Shown here in pieces: positions 1 through 7,403 of a stretch of DNA of 64,000 nucleotides. This stretch comes from Amycolatopsis roodepoortensis. Its GTDB lineage: Bacteria; Actinomycetota; Actinomycetes; Mycobacteriales; Pseudonocardiaceae. A program made the position numbers and the translations under genes. Within the stretch, counting starts at the first letter, position 1; every line of letters begins with the position of its first letter. Under the pieces are notes generated by a model, which was not told the DNA's origin, ran no database searches, and was given only the letters and a program-made list of their open reading frames with translations. Location: assembly GCF_014873915.1 (NCBI RefSeq), contig NZ_JADBEJ010000005.1:3224001-3288000 (forward strand), written 5' to 3'.

Positions 1-266
1 GCGGGCAGGCGATGATCGACCTCGCCAAGGAGAAGGGCCGCTGGCAGGTCGTGCCGGACGGCGAGGGCGTCCCCGAGGACCTGCGCGCCCGGCTCGACGC
101 CGACGAGGCCGCCCGCACCCATTTCGAGAAGTTCCCGCCGTCGTCGAAAAGGCTGATCCTGGAATGGATCCTGACGGCGAAGAAGCCGGAAACCCGGGAG
201 CGGCGGATCGCCAGGACCGTCGAGCTCGCGGCCGTGAACCGCCGCGCCAATCACCCGGCCCGGTGA
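1..266 (+). CDS. YdeI/OmpD-associated family protein, C-terminal fragment
   Basis: The reading frame is already open at the left edge, in the frame whose first full codon starts at base 3, and ends with TGA at 264-266. Only about 88 C-terminal residues are visible. The tail has an FPPSSKR segment, then EWI..AKKPETR and a basic end, resembling the C-terminal helical part of YdeI/OmpD-associated proteins, where a lone helical domain follows an alpha-beta domain. These proteins have no firmly established biochemical role; some are annotated as bacteriocin-protection proteins. The family call rests on the tail alone, so confidence is moderate. It converges with the SpoIIE-type phosphatase gene, one base away. 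Confidence 0.65.
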   Translation, partial: GQAMIDLAKEKGRWQVVPDGEGVPEDLRARLDADEAARTHFEKFPPSSKRLILEWILTAKKPETRERRIARTVELAAVNRRANHPAR

Positions 267-267
267 C

Positions 268-1473
268 TCAGTTCGGTTCGCATCGGGCCACGAGGAGGGC
301 GATGTCGTCCTGCGCCGGCGTGCTGCCGACGAGCGTGGCCATCACCCGGGCGCAGACCATCGAAGGCGGGTCGGCGGTGACCACGTCGGCGAGCCGTTGC
401 AGGCCGATGTCGATCAGCTGATCCCGGCGCTCCACGAGACCGTCGGTGTAGAAGGCGAGCGCGGCGCCGGGCGGCAGGTCGAGCTCGACTCTTCGGCGCC
501 CTGGCCCGGAGACGCCGATGGGCGGGTCGACCGGGGCCTTGACGAACACCGAGGGCTCGCCGGGCGCCGCGAGTATCGGCGGCAGGTGCCCGGCCAGCGA
601 GATCGCGATGCTGTCCCGCGAAGCCGACACCGACCCGTACACGACAGTGGCCAGCGCTCCCGGCTCGAAATGCTGGACCTTCCGGTCCAGTTTGGACAGC
701 ACTTCCGCCGGGTCGACCGATTCGAGCGCGTAGGCGCGCAGGGCGCTGCGCAGGCGGCCCATGATCACCGCGGCGTTGAGGCCGTGCCCGGCGACGTCGC
801 CCATCACGATGCCGAGACGGCCGTCCGGCAACGGGAACAGGTCGTACCAGTCACCGCCGACGCCGGGCTCGGTCCCCGGCACGTACCGGGCGGCGAACCT
901 CATCCCGGAGACGGCGGGCAGCCGGGCGGGCACCAGGCTCCGCTGCAGCGCCGCGGCGGCCGCGCGATCGCTGGCGGCGATGTCTATCTTCACCTCCAGC
1001 GCGAGCCGCGCGGCCACCAGCCGCAGCAGTTCGACGTCGGCCTCGGAGAACTCCCGCGGCGTCAAGGACCCGACGTGGAGCACACCGACCAGTTCGTCCT
1101 CGGCCACCATCGGCACGCCGAGCAGCGTGCGCAGCCCCCGCTCCCACAGGAGCGCGTTCACCACCGTGGTCTCGTCGACGTGGTCGATGATCACCGGTCG
1201 CAGCTGCTCGGCGACCCGCCCCGCGAAACCGGCTCCGACGGGGATCCGGACGTCCTGGTAGACCTCCTCCTCGATCCCGGAGGCGGCGATGGCATACAGT
1301 TGCTGCGCGGTCGGGTCGAGCCGGAGCACCGTGGCCGTGTCGACCCCGAGGACCTCGCGGACACGCGCGAGGAGCGTGGCCATCACCTTGTCCTGACCGA
1401 GTTTCCCCAAGGACGTGTCGGTGATGGCCTCGAGCACCTGGAGCCGATCGGCGGCGGTCGGGGTCTCGGACAT
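268..1473 (-). CDS. GAF domain SpoIIE-type PP2C serine/threonine phosphatase
   Basis: 401 residues. An N-terminal GAF sensor domain spans about residues 25-165. A PP2C/SpoIIE (RsbU-like) phosphatase domain follows from about residue 195, with GGDWYD at its start, GDVAGHG in the middle, a FYTDGLVERRD segment, and QDDIALLV at the end. These aspartates bind the metal ions. The family normally dephosphorylates anti-anti-sigma factors in partner-switching control of stress sigma factors, and actinomycetes carry many copies with different sensors. There is no transmembrane segment, so it should be cytosolic. No anti-sigma partner lies beside it; the next gene upstream is a TetR regulator 10 bases away on the same strand, so the two may be cotranscribed. 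The signal bound by the GAF domain cannot be inferred. Confidence 0.9.
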   Translation of the reverse strand: MSETPTAADRLQVLEAITDTSLGKLGQDKVMATLLARVREVLGVDTATVLRLDPTAQQLYAIAASGIEEEVYQDVRIPVGAGFAGRVAEQLRPVIIDHVDETTVVNALLWERGLRTLLGVPMVAEDELVGVLHVGSLTPREFSEADVELLRLVAARLALEVKIDIAASDRAAAAALQRSLVPARLPAVSGMRFAARYVPGTEPGVGGDWYDLFPLPDGRLGIVMGDVAGHGLNAAVIMGRLRSALRAYALESVDPAEVLSKLDRKVQHFEPGALATVVYGSVSASRDSIAISLAGHLPPILAAPGEPSVFVKAPVDPPIGVSGPGRRRVELDLPPGAALAFYTDGLVERRDQLIDIGLQRLADVVTADPPSMVCARVMATLVGSTPAQDDIALLVARCEPN

Positions 1474-1482
1474 GCGCAGAGC

Positions 1483-2178
1483 CTATCCAGTCCGCCCCGC
1501 CGACACCGCCCAGCCCGCCGCCAGCCCGTCGAGGTCTTCCGCCAATACGGCACTCGGCGGAATGGCGTCCCGGGGCACGCGGGAGGCGAGCGCCGTGCCG
1601 AGACCGGCCATCCGGATGACGGTGTCGATCAGCGCTTCCGGTTCCTCCGGCCAGCCGAAACCCGGCTGGGCGATCAGAAGGCTCACGCAGCCGTGCATCG
1701 CCGACCAGAGCCCCATCGCGAGGACTTCCGGCTCACCGTGCAGGATCCCGGCCCGCACGCAGGTGGCCGTCGCGTCGGCGAGATACCGGAAACAGGCGAC
1801 CGCGCCGGGCGACGAACCGCCGGAGGGACGCATCAGGAGTACCCGGTACTGGACCGGATGGTCGAGCGCGAACCGCGCGTACACCCGCGCGCACCGGCTG
1901 AGCGCGCGCATCGGATCGGCGACCTCGACGGCGTGTTCCCGCATCCGGCGCGCGAGTTCGTCCCACACCCGCAGGCAGACCGCCTCCAGAAGTGCGTCAC
2001 GGCTCGGGAAATGGGCGTAGACCGACGGCGTGGAGACGCCGGTCCGGCGTGCGACGGCACGCAGCGTCAGCGCCTCGTCGGTCCCCGCCTCGCCGAGCAG
2101 GGCATCGGCGGCGGACAGGATCTCGCCCCGCAGCTTCTCCCCTTCACCCGGCCGCGCCTTCGTCCGCTTCGCGCCCAT
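1483..2178 (-). CDS. TetR family regulator, WHG-type C-terminal domain
   Basis: 231 residues from ATG at 2178; the frame stays open further upstream, but that extension would run through the operator palindrome. The N-terminal helix-turn-helix is about residues 15-60, with TLRAVARRTGVSTPSVYAHF as the recognition region. The C-terminal ligand domain contains WSAMHGCVSLLI, typical of the WHG-type TetR C domain. It is divergent from the thioesterase gene at 2237, and a perfect palindrome lies between the two starts. The simplest model is autorepression plus repression of the thioesterase, relieved by a small hydrophobic or acyl ligand (inference). The spacing to the downstream phosphatase gene is short, so that gene may share the promoter. 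Confidence 0.88.
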   Translation of the reverse strand: MGAKRTKARPGEGEKLRGEILSAADALLGEAGTDEALTLRAVARRTGVSTPSVYAHFPSRDALLEAVCLRVWDELARRMREHAVEVADPMRALSRCARVYARFALDHPVQYRVLLMRPSGGSSPGAVACFRYLADATATCVRAGILHGEPEVLAMGLWSAMHGCVSLLIAQPGFGWPEEPEALIDTVIRMAGLGTALASRVPRDAIPPSAVLAEDLDGLAAGWAVSAGRTG

Positions 2179-2202
2179 GCGGTGATCCTGCCAGCATTGA
2201 CT

Positions 2203-2227
2203 TGACACCGTCAACTTGACGGTGTCA
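2203..2227. promoter_or_regulatory. Perfect 25-bp palindromic operator between TetR and thioesterase genes
   Basis: TGACACCGTCAA, one central C at 2215, then the exact reverse complement TTGACGGTGTCA. Each half is also close to a TTGAC-N3-GTCAA palindrome, so two overlapping sites may exist. It lies 24 bases from the TetR start and 9 bases from the thioesterase ATG, so bound repressor would block both transcription units. Confidence 0.85.
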
Positions 2228-2236
2228 GCTTTGCTC

Positions 2237-3034
2237 ATGGCGCCTTTTGAGACCGCGACCGCCCTCGTCCGCCGCGGCGACGGCCCGGTGTTCGACACCA
2301 CACTCGATCCACAGTGGACGATCGGGACGAAGCTGCACGGCGGCTATCTGCTCGCCGTGCTCGCCAGGGCGGCCGCCGAGGTCTCCTCGCATCCGCATCT
2401 GACCGCGATCAGCGGCTCGTTCTCCGTGGCCCCCGAGCCCGGCCCGGCGGTCGTCGAGGTCGAGGTGCTGCGCGAAGGCCGCGGCCTCACCCAGTTGCGC
2501 GCGCGGCTGAGCCAGCACGGCAAGCCCTGCACCGAAGCCCTGATCACGCAGGGCGTCCTGGCCGACGGCGACGCGTGGTGGTCCGGAGTGGATCCGGTCG
2601 AAATCCCGCCGGAGCAGGACTGCCTGCCCGTACCGGCCGACGGCGGGGGCGGCTTCCGGATCGGCCTGATGGACGTCGTCGAGCAGCGGATCGACCCGGC
2701 CTCGGCGGGGTTCGCGGTGGGACAGCCGTCCCGGAAAGGCGTCATCTCGTCCTGGCTGCGGCTCGCCGACGGCACCGACTGGGATCCGGTGAGCCTGCTC
2801 GTGGCGCTCGACCCGGTGCCGCCGATCTCCTACGACCTCGGCATCGCGGGCTGGGCGCCGACCGTCCAGTTCACCGCGTACCTGCGCGGCATCCCGGCGC
2901 CGGGCCCGGTCCGGGTGCGGATGCGCGCGGGCGAGATCGGCGGCGACCGGATGGACGAGGTCGCCGAACTCTGGGACGAGAAGAACCGGTTGATCGGGCA
3001 AGCGACGCAAATCGCCGCCGTACGCGTCCCCTGA
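2237..3034 (+). CDS. Acyl-CoA thioesterase family protein (double hotdog)
   Basis: 265 residues. The start is placed at ATG 2237 because the alternative TTG at 2216 lies inside the operator. The sequence has the layout of a TesB-like double-hotdog thioesterase. The first hotdog starts near the N-terminus with a LHGGYLLAVL segment, and the second ends around the WAPTVQFTAYLRG strand and the GxRMDEVAELWDEKNRLIGQATQ segment typical of this family in actinobacteria. It should hydrolyse acyl-CoA thioesters in the cytosol; chain length cannot be read from sequence. It is monocistronic and probably repressed by the divergent TetR protein, suggesting acyl-CoA or xenobiotic acid responsive control. 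Confidence 0.82.
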   Translation: MAPFETATALVRRGDGPVFDTTLDPQWTIGTKLHGGYLLAVLARAAAEVSSHPHLTAISGSFSVAPEPGPAVVEVEVLREGRGLTQLRARLSQHGKPCTEALITQGVLADGDAWWSGVDPVEIPPEQDCLPVPADGGGGFRIGLMDVVEQRIDPASAGFAVGQPSRKGVISSWLRLADGTDWDPVSLLVALDPVPPISYDLGIAGWAPTVQFTAYLRGIPAPGPVRVRMRAGEIGGDRMDEVAELWDEKNRLIGQATQIAAVRVP

Positions 3035-3112
3035 ACCACCCGAAAGCAGGGTCATGACGCGGCGCCGGGAGTTAAGATCCGGCGTCGACGTCATTGTTCT
3101 GGGGGCAGGACC

Positions 3113-5155
3113 ATGGAAGTGGAACCGCGCCGCGCGGACGGCTCCGGCGGGGCCGAGATCACCCGGCTCTGCCGGACGCTGGTGCCGCTGGCGGCCGCCG
3201 GCAAATACGCCGAGGCCGCGTCGACCTACCGATGGGTGAGCAGGGCGTCGGCCGGGGATCCGCTCCGCTACGGCGATCACGCGCTGCGCCTGGAGTTCTG
3301 CGCCCTCACCGGCAACGAGCACACCGGTGTCGAACTTCTGTCGCTTTTGGACGGTGTGGGCGACCATGGGGACGCCGTGGACAGGCTGGAGTTCTTCGCC
3401 TCGGCCGCGCTGCTCACCCGCCGGTTGACGGAAACCGGATACGGCGCGATCCCGTTCATTCTCGACGGTCCGTACGACGGTGTCCCCCTGAGCAGGCTCC
3501 ACCGGCGGATGCGGGCGGCGGCGCTCGTCGAAGCCGAAGAACTCGACGAACACGAGGACACCGGCTACTTCACCGCGTACGCCGAACGGAAAATGGCCGA
3601 GCACCCGGTCGCGGAATTCGTGCCGCTCCTGCCTTCCGCGCTCCCCCGGGCTCCGATCGCGCCACCGCCGGGGTTGTCCGCCGAGGAACTGGTCATCCGC
3701 GCGGAGATCCACAATCACCGGTGCGAGCCGGAGGAGGCGCGAGCCTGTCTCGCGGCGATCGGAACCGTCCCGGACGAAATCGCCCCGCGACTGACCGAAC
3801 TTCGCGCGATCTTCTTCCAGGGCGATGACACCGAAGAACGGCTGCGCCGAGCCGCCGCCGGATTCCGGCGCCAGAACGACGAAACCCGGTTCCTGCTCAA
3901 CCAATGCTGGCTCGGGCTCTGGCTCGTTTTCGACGATCAGGCCGAGACCGGGGTCGCGCTGACCACGGTGGCCGCGGCGCGGTTGCGTGCCGGGACGGAC
4001 GATCGCGCCGCCTGCTGGGGCGAATACTGGCTGGCGCACGTGCTTTCGGGGCAGGGCCGTAATCCCGAGGCGTACGAGGCCTTGCGGCGGGGTGCCGGGC
4101 GGGCGCGCGAAGCCGGCGATCCCTTGCTCCACGGCACACTTCTCTGCCTGGAAGCGTCACTGCGGAACGGCGACGGCGAGGATCCGGTGACCGCGCTGGA
4201 ACTCGCGCGGGCGGCGACGGACGCCTTCATCGTCGGGAACGTCGGCGAGAAGGCCGTCGAGGCCGTCGAACAGGTCCGGATCGCCTACGAGCGCACGGGA
4301 TCGCTCGACGAACTGGACCTCTTCGTCGAGCACCTGCTGTCGACGCTGCCCGTTGGCGGCCCGGAACGGTTGCGCGGACATCTGCGTCATCTCCGTGCGT
4401 TGTCGCTGATCGGCACCGGCCGGTTCGCCGAAGCCGTCGACGACGCCTACGCGGCGCTCGGTGTCGCCGCGTCGAAAGGCAAGGACACCGCGGAACATTG
4501 GTACGTCCTCGTCACCGCGCTGCACGGCGCCGGCCGGTACGACGACGTGCTCGACGTCGCACCCCGCACCATCGCCTTGCTCACCGCGTCACCGGACTGG
4601 GCGCACCGCTGCCGATGGATGTACGCCGACAGCTACCGCGCGCTCGGCGAATCCTCACGCGCCTTCGACGAATACGCCGTCCTCGCCGAAATACTCCAGG
4701 ATTCGGGCGACACCGGGCATTCCTTCATCTCGGTGAGCATGGCCGCCGCCGAGCAACTCGACCTGCTGGGCTACGGCGCGAACGCCGCCGACTTCTACGC
4801 GCGGGCCGCCGACGCGGCCTCGGCGATCGGCGGCGGCTACGTGGCCGCCACCTGCCGCAACGCCGCGACGCTGTCCCGGCTGCGGTCCGGCGACCTCGAC
4901 GCGGCGCTGACCGCGCTCGACGCCGCGGAAACCGCCGTGCACGCCGTGGAAACCGAAACCGCGCCCGTCCGGGAACATCTCGTCGCCCAGCTCGACCACG
5001 TCGCCGCCCACGTGCTCAGCGCCGCGGGCCGGGTGCGTGAAGCCGCCCGGCGCGCGCTCCGCGCCGCCGAAACGTTCCACCGGATAGGCGAAGCCGAGTC
5101 CGCCAGGGACGTGGACCTGTTGCTCGAACAGATACTCCTCGGTGAGCAGAAGTGA
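3113..5155 (+). CDS. Tetratricopeptide-repeat protein of unknown function
   Basis: 680 residues, almost entirely alpha-helical, with degenerate TPR units such as GKYAEAAS, GRNPEAYEALR, GRFAEAVDDAY, GESSRAFDEY and GDLDAALTALD spread over the length. No signal peptide, transmembrane helix, DNA-binding domain, NB-ARC ATPase or enzymatic motif is apparent, so it is best read as a cytosolic scaffold. The ATG has an acceptable upstream GGCAGGACC ribosome-binding region. It resembles the TPR-rich C-terminal part of SARP or AfsR-like regulators but lacks their N-terminal domains. Neighbours give no functional hint. I do not recognise a named family. Confidence 0.75.
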   Translation: MEVEPRRADGSGGAEITRLCRTLVPLAAAGKYAEAASTYRWVSRASAGDPLRYGDHALRLEFCALTGNEHTGVELLSLLDGVGDHGDAVDRLEFFASAALLTRRLTETGYGAIPFILDGPYDGVPLSRLHRRMRAAALVEAEELDEHEDTGYFTAYAERKMAEHPVAEFVPLLPSALPRAPIAPPPGLSAEELVIRAEIHNHRCEPEEARACLAAIGTVPDEIAPRLTELRAIFFQGDDTEERLRRAAAGFRRQNDETRFLLNQCWLGLWLVFDDQAETGVALTTVAAARLRAGTDDRAACWGEYWLAHVLSGQGRNPEAYEALRRGAGRAREAGDPLLHGTLLCLEASLRNGDGEDPVTALELARAATDAFIVGNVGEKAVEAVEQVRIAYERTGSLDELDLFVEHLLSTLPVGGPERLRGHLRHLRALSLIGTGRFAEAVDDAYAALGVAASKGKDTAEHWYVLVTALHGAGRYDDVLDVAPRTIALLTASPDWAHRCRWMYADSYRALGESSRAFDEYAVLAEILQDSGDTGHSFISVSMAAAEQLDLLGYGANAADFYARAADAASAIGGGYVAATCRNAATLSRLRSGDLDAALTALDAAETAVHAVETETAPVREHLVAQLDHVAAHVLSAAGRVREAARRALRAAETFHRIGEAESARDVDLLLEQILLGEQK

Positions 5156-5208
5156 CGTGTGTCCTGTTCTGTCAGTGACATGCCCACCTTCCGCCGCTTA
5201 TGATTCCA

Positions 5209-5224
5209 GCCGGTCTAGACCTCT
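5209..5224. promoter_or_regulatory. DasR-type operator (dre-like site)
   Basis: GCCGGTCTAGACCTCT contains the perfect core palindrome GGTCTAGACC at 5212-5221. This is the centre of the known Streptomyces dre consensus ACTGGTCTAGACCACT. It lies about 30 bases before the chosen ATG of the lectin-metalloprotease gene, which also argues against the more upstream ATG at 5200. Confidence 0.7.
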
Positions 5225-5253
5225 TTGACGCATCCGGATGCCTCATCCCTGCG

Positions 5254-6468
5254 ATGAAAAGGCGGTTCGGCATGACCGGAAGATTCCTCAGACTCGTGGC
5301 GGGCGCCGCGTTGGCGCTCGGCCTCCTTTCCGTGCCCGCTCCCGTGGCCGTCGCGGCCGAAGCCCCGGCGGTCTGCGACGGTGACGGGGTCAGCGGAAAA
5401 CGCGTTCAAGCGCTTTATGTCCGCGGGAACACGCAAGCGGACCGATACGGCCAGTTCGCCGGTCAGTTCCAGACCTTCACGAGCCAGATCGACGATCTCT
5501 TCGTCGAAGCCGCGGCCCGGCTCGGCGGCGGCGTCCGGCACGTCCGGTACGTGCACGACGCGAGCTGCCGGGCCACGATCGCGAACGTCGTCATCACCCA
5601 GTCCGCGATGGCGAACGTGGACACGATCACCAACGCCATCAAGGCACAGGGCTACAACCGCGCCGACCGCAAGTACATCGTCTGGTTCGACGCCGGCGGC
5701 TGCGGGCTCGCTTTCGGCAACGGCGGCAACGACAGTCCCGGCGCGAGCAACCCGTACAACGGCGGCCCGCACTACGCCACCGTCGGCACGGGCTGCTGGA
5801 GCTGGCAGGCCACCGGGCACGAACTCCTGCACAACCTGGGCGCCGTCCAGAGCAGCGCGCCGAACGCGACACCGTACGGCCATTGCTGGGACGACGAAGA
5901 CATCATGTGTTACGACCACGGCGGCCTCCCGCCGGGCGGGCTGAAGAAGGTGTGCCCCGGCGCGCCGGAGAACCAGATCGACTGCCTCGGCGACGACTAC
6001 TTCCACACCAACCCCGCGCCCGGCAGCTATCTCGCGACGCATTGGAACGTGGCCGACAGCGAGTACCTGATCCGCGGCGGCAGCCCGTATCCGGCCGGGC
6101 GGATCACCGGGGTGACCGGGAAATGCGTCGACGTCGACCATTCGCAGACCGTGAACGGCACGGCGGTCCGGCTGTGGAACTGCAACGGCACCCCCGCGCA
6201 GACGTGGGCCGTGCAGAACGGCACTCTGCGCTCGCTCGGGAAATGCCTGGACGTCGCCGGCAGCGGGACGGCGGACGGGACGCGCGTGCAGCTGTGGGAC
6301 TGCAACACGACCGGGGCGCAGACCTGGCGGCGGCAGGGTTCGACGCTGGTCAACCCGCAGTCCGGCAAATGTCTCGACGTCGAGGGCGGCGGCACCGGTG
6401 AGGGCACGCGGCTGGTGATCCGGACCTGCGACGGCGCGGCAGGCCAGTCCTGGCAGATCCCTGCTTGA
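5254..6468 (+). CDS. Secreted metzincin-like protein with C-terminal ricin B-type lectin domain
   Basis: 404 residues from ATG 5254; ATG 5272, preceded by AAAAGG, is an equally possible start. A signal peptide with a long hydrophobic core ends near AVAAEAP, so the protein is exported. The catalytic-like domain (about 45-280) carries GHELLHNLG, matching the HExxHxxG zinc motif, followed by an IMCYD segment that resembles a metzincin Met-turn. The expected third ligand three residues after the glycine is Gln, not His or Asp, so catalysis is uncertain. About 290-404 forms a ricin-type beta-trefoil with three GKCxDV and QxW repeats (QTW, QTW, QSW), likely binding a polysaccharide. With the adjacent dre-like site this suggests DasR control and a role on chitin or cell-wall associated substrates (inference). 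Confidence 0.83.
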   Translation: MKRRFGMTGRFLRLVAGAALALGLLSVPAPVAVAAEAPAVCDGDGVSGKRVQALYVRGNTQADRYGQFAGQFQTFTSQIDDLFVEAAARLGGGVRHVRYVHDASCRATIANVVITQSAMANVDTITNAIKAQGYNRADRKYIVWFDAGGCGLAFGNGGNDSPGASNPYNGGPHYATVGTGCWSWQATGHELLHNLGAVQSSAPNATPYGHCWDDEDIMCYDHGGLPPGGLKKVCPGAPENQIDCLGDDYFHTNPAPGSYLATHWNVADSEYLIRGGSPYPAGRITGVTGKCVDVDHSQTVNGTAVRLWNCNGTPAQTWAVQNGTLRSLGKCLDVAGSGTADGTRVQLWDCNTTGAQTWRRQGSTLVNPQSGKCLDVEGGGTGEGTRLVIRTCDGAAGQSWQIPA

Positions 6469-6470
6469 CC

Positions 6471-6493
6471 CGCGTTTAGTCCTCTGAATGCGG
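6471..6493 (+). repeat. Dispersed 23-bp repeat, family F
   Basis: Contains TAGTCCTCTGAATGCG. An exact inverted copy is at 54252-54274, with variants at 15079-15101 and in both arms of the palindrome at 11964-12027. It starts two bases after the stop codon of the lectin gene. Confidence 0.8.
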
Positions 6494-6513
6494 CTCGCGA
6501 TGCCGGCGGCCGT

Positions 6514-6566
6514 GTCGCGAAAGCCACTTTCGGGACATCAGACGTCCTGAAAGTGGCTTTCGCGAC
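6514..6566. repeat. 53-bp palindromic element, family A (probable terminator)
   Basis: A 23-bp stem (6514-6536 with 6544-6566, one G-U pair) around a 7-base loop. It begins GTCGCGAAAGCCACTTTC. A nearly identical element in the opposite orientation, including its loop, is at 16061-16113. Its position after the lectin gene and before the DoxX gene suits a terminator, but no U-tract follows. Confidence 0.8.
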
Positions 6567-6617
6567 GCGTCCCGGCTCCTCGGCAGCGCCTTGCCAGCCT
6601 CGCCCACCAGGAGAAAG

Positions 6618-7052
6618 ATGCCCGGCATGCCCGAAGGAACCAGCGGTACCCGCGGCAGGCTCATCGGCTCGATCGTGCTGTGGATCGTGCGCGTCGCGCT
6701 CGCGGCCGAGTTCCTTTACAGCGGTTATCTGCTGTTCGCGGGCGGCCACACCGAACAGACCTTCGCCGAGATCGGGCTCGGGCAATGGCTCCGGTACGTC
6801 ACCGGCGTGCTCGAGGTCGGCGGCGCGATCGGGCTGCTCGTCCCCCGCCTCGGCGGGCCGTCGGCGCTTCTCCTGGCCGGGGTCATGGTCGGCGCGAGCG
6901 TCACGGAGCTGTTCATCCTCCCCAACGGCGGCCCGGTCCTGCCGCTCGTCCTGCTGATCGTCTGCGCGACGCTGGCGTGGTTCCTCCAGGACCAGACGCG
7001 CGCGCTGCTCGGCATCAAGCCGCCGGCCGAAGACGACGAGGGCCTGCGCTAG
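6618..7052 (+). CDS. DoxX-like integral membrane protein
   Basis: 144 residues from ATG 6618, preceded by AGGAGA. About four hydrophobic segments are visible: around VLWIVRVALAAEFLYSGYLL, GVLEVGGAIGLLVP, ALLLAGVMVGASV and LPLVLLIVCATLAWFL. The first helix followed by a gap and the GxLEVxGxIGLL segment are typical of DoxX-like four-helix proteins. The family includes quinol-oxidase-associated subunits and many uncharacterised membrane proteins linked to redox or thiol homeostasis. A charged tail rich in Glu and Asp faces the cytosol. No partner genes sit in the same transcription unit, so a specific role is not assignable. Confidence 0.8.
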   Translation: MPGMPEGTSGTRGRLIGSIVLWIVRVALAAEFLYSGYLLFAGGHTEQTFAEIGLGQWLRYVTGVLEVGGAIGLLVPRLGGPSALLLAGVMVGASVTELFILPNGGPVLPLVLLIVCATLAWFLQDQTRALLGIKPPAEDDEGLR

Positions 7053-7318
7053 CCCGCGAGCGGCCCCGGCATCCACCGTGATCATCATGCCGCGGCCCCG
7101 TTCGGCGAACGCGAGCCCTGCCTTCCTCCGAACGGCGCAACAGCCTCCCGCCGAATGCCCCGATCACCGGTACAGCCAAAGAAAAACCGCATGTCAGCGC
7201 GCCTCGCGAGACTCTGACGAGGACGCCGAAATCCGATCATCAGCGTGATCATGCGCTCACTCAAGGTTAAAGATTGCGGCTCGTTTACAACGAACCGGCC
7301 ACCTGCTTGACAGTCGGA

Positions 7319-7332
7319 GTGGTACGTACCAC
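7319..7332. promoter_or_regulatory. Perfect 14-bp palindrome upstream of dasA-like gene
   Basis: GTGGTACGTACCAC is fully symmetric and lies about 24 bp centre to centre from the dre-like site. A TTGACA hexamer at 7307-7312 could be a -35 element. The remainder of the 351-base gap 7053-7403 shows only an imperfect GATCAT repeat near 7235-7252 and nothing gene-like. Confidence 0.55.
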
Positions 7333-7341
7333 GCTGCCCGC

Positions 7342-7357
7342 ATTGGTCTACACCATT
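7342..7357. promoter_or_regulatory. DasR-type operator (dre-like site)
   Basis: ATTGGTCTACACCATT matches the dre consensus ACTGGTCTAGACCACT at the TGGTCTA.ACCA core positions. It lies 46 bases before the GTG start of the substrate-binding protein. In Streptomyces, DasR bound at such sites represses GlcNAc and chitobiose uptake genes until glucosamine-6-phosphate releases it. Confidence 0.75.
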
Positions 7358-7403
7358 TTGTGGGAGCCCGGCATGGTGGCCGGGCATCGAAAGGACGGCA
7401 CGA

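Noticed and set aside
397..2205. Long plus-strand open frame opposite the SpoIIE and TetR genes.
   Set aside because: Arg/Pro/Gly-rich composition and no domain; it is an antisense shadow of GC-rich genes.
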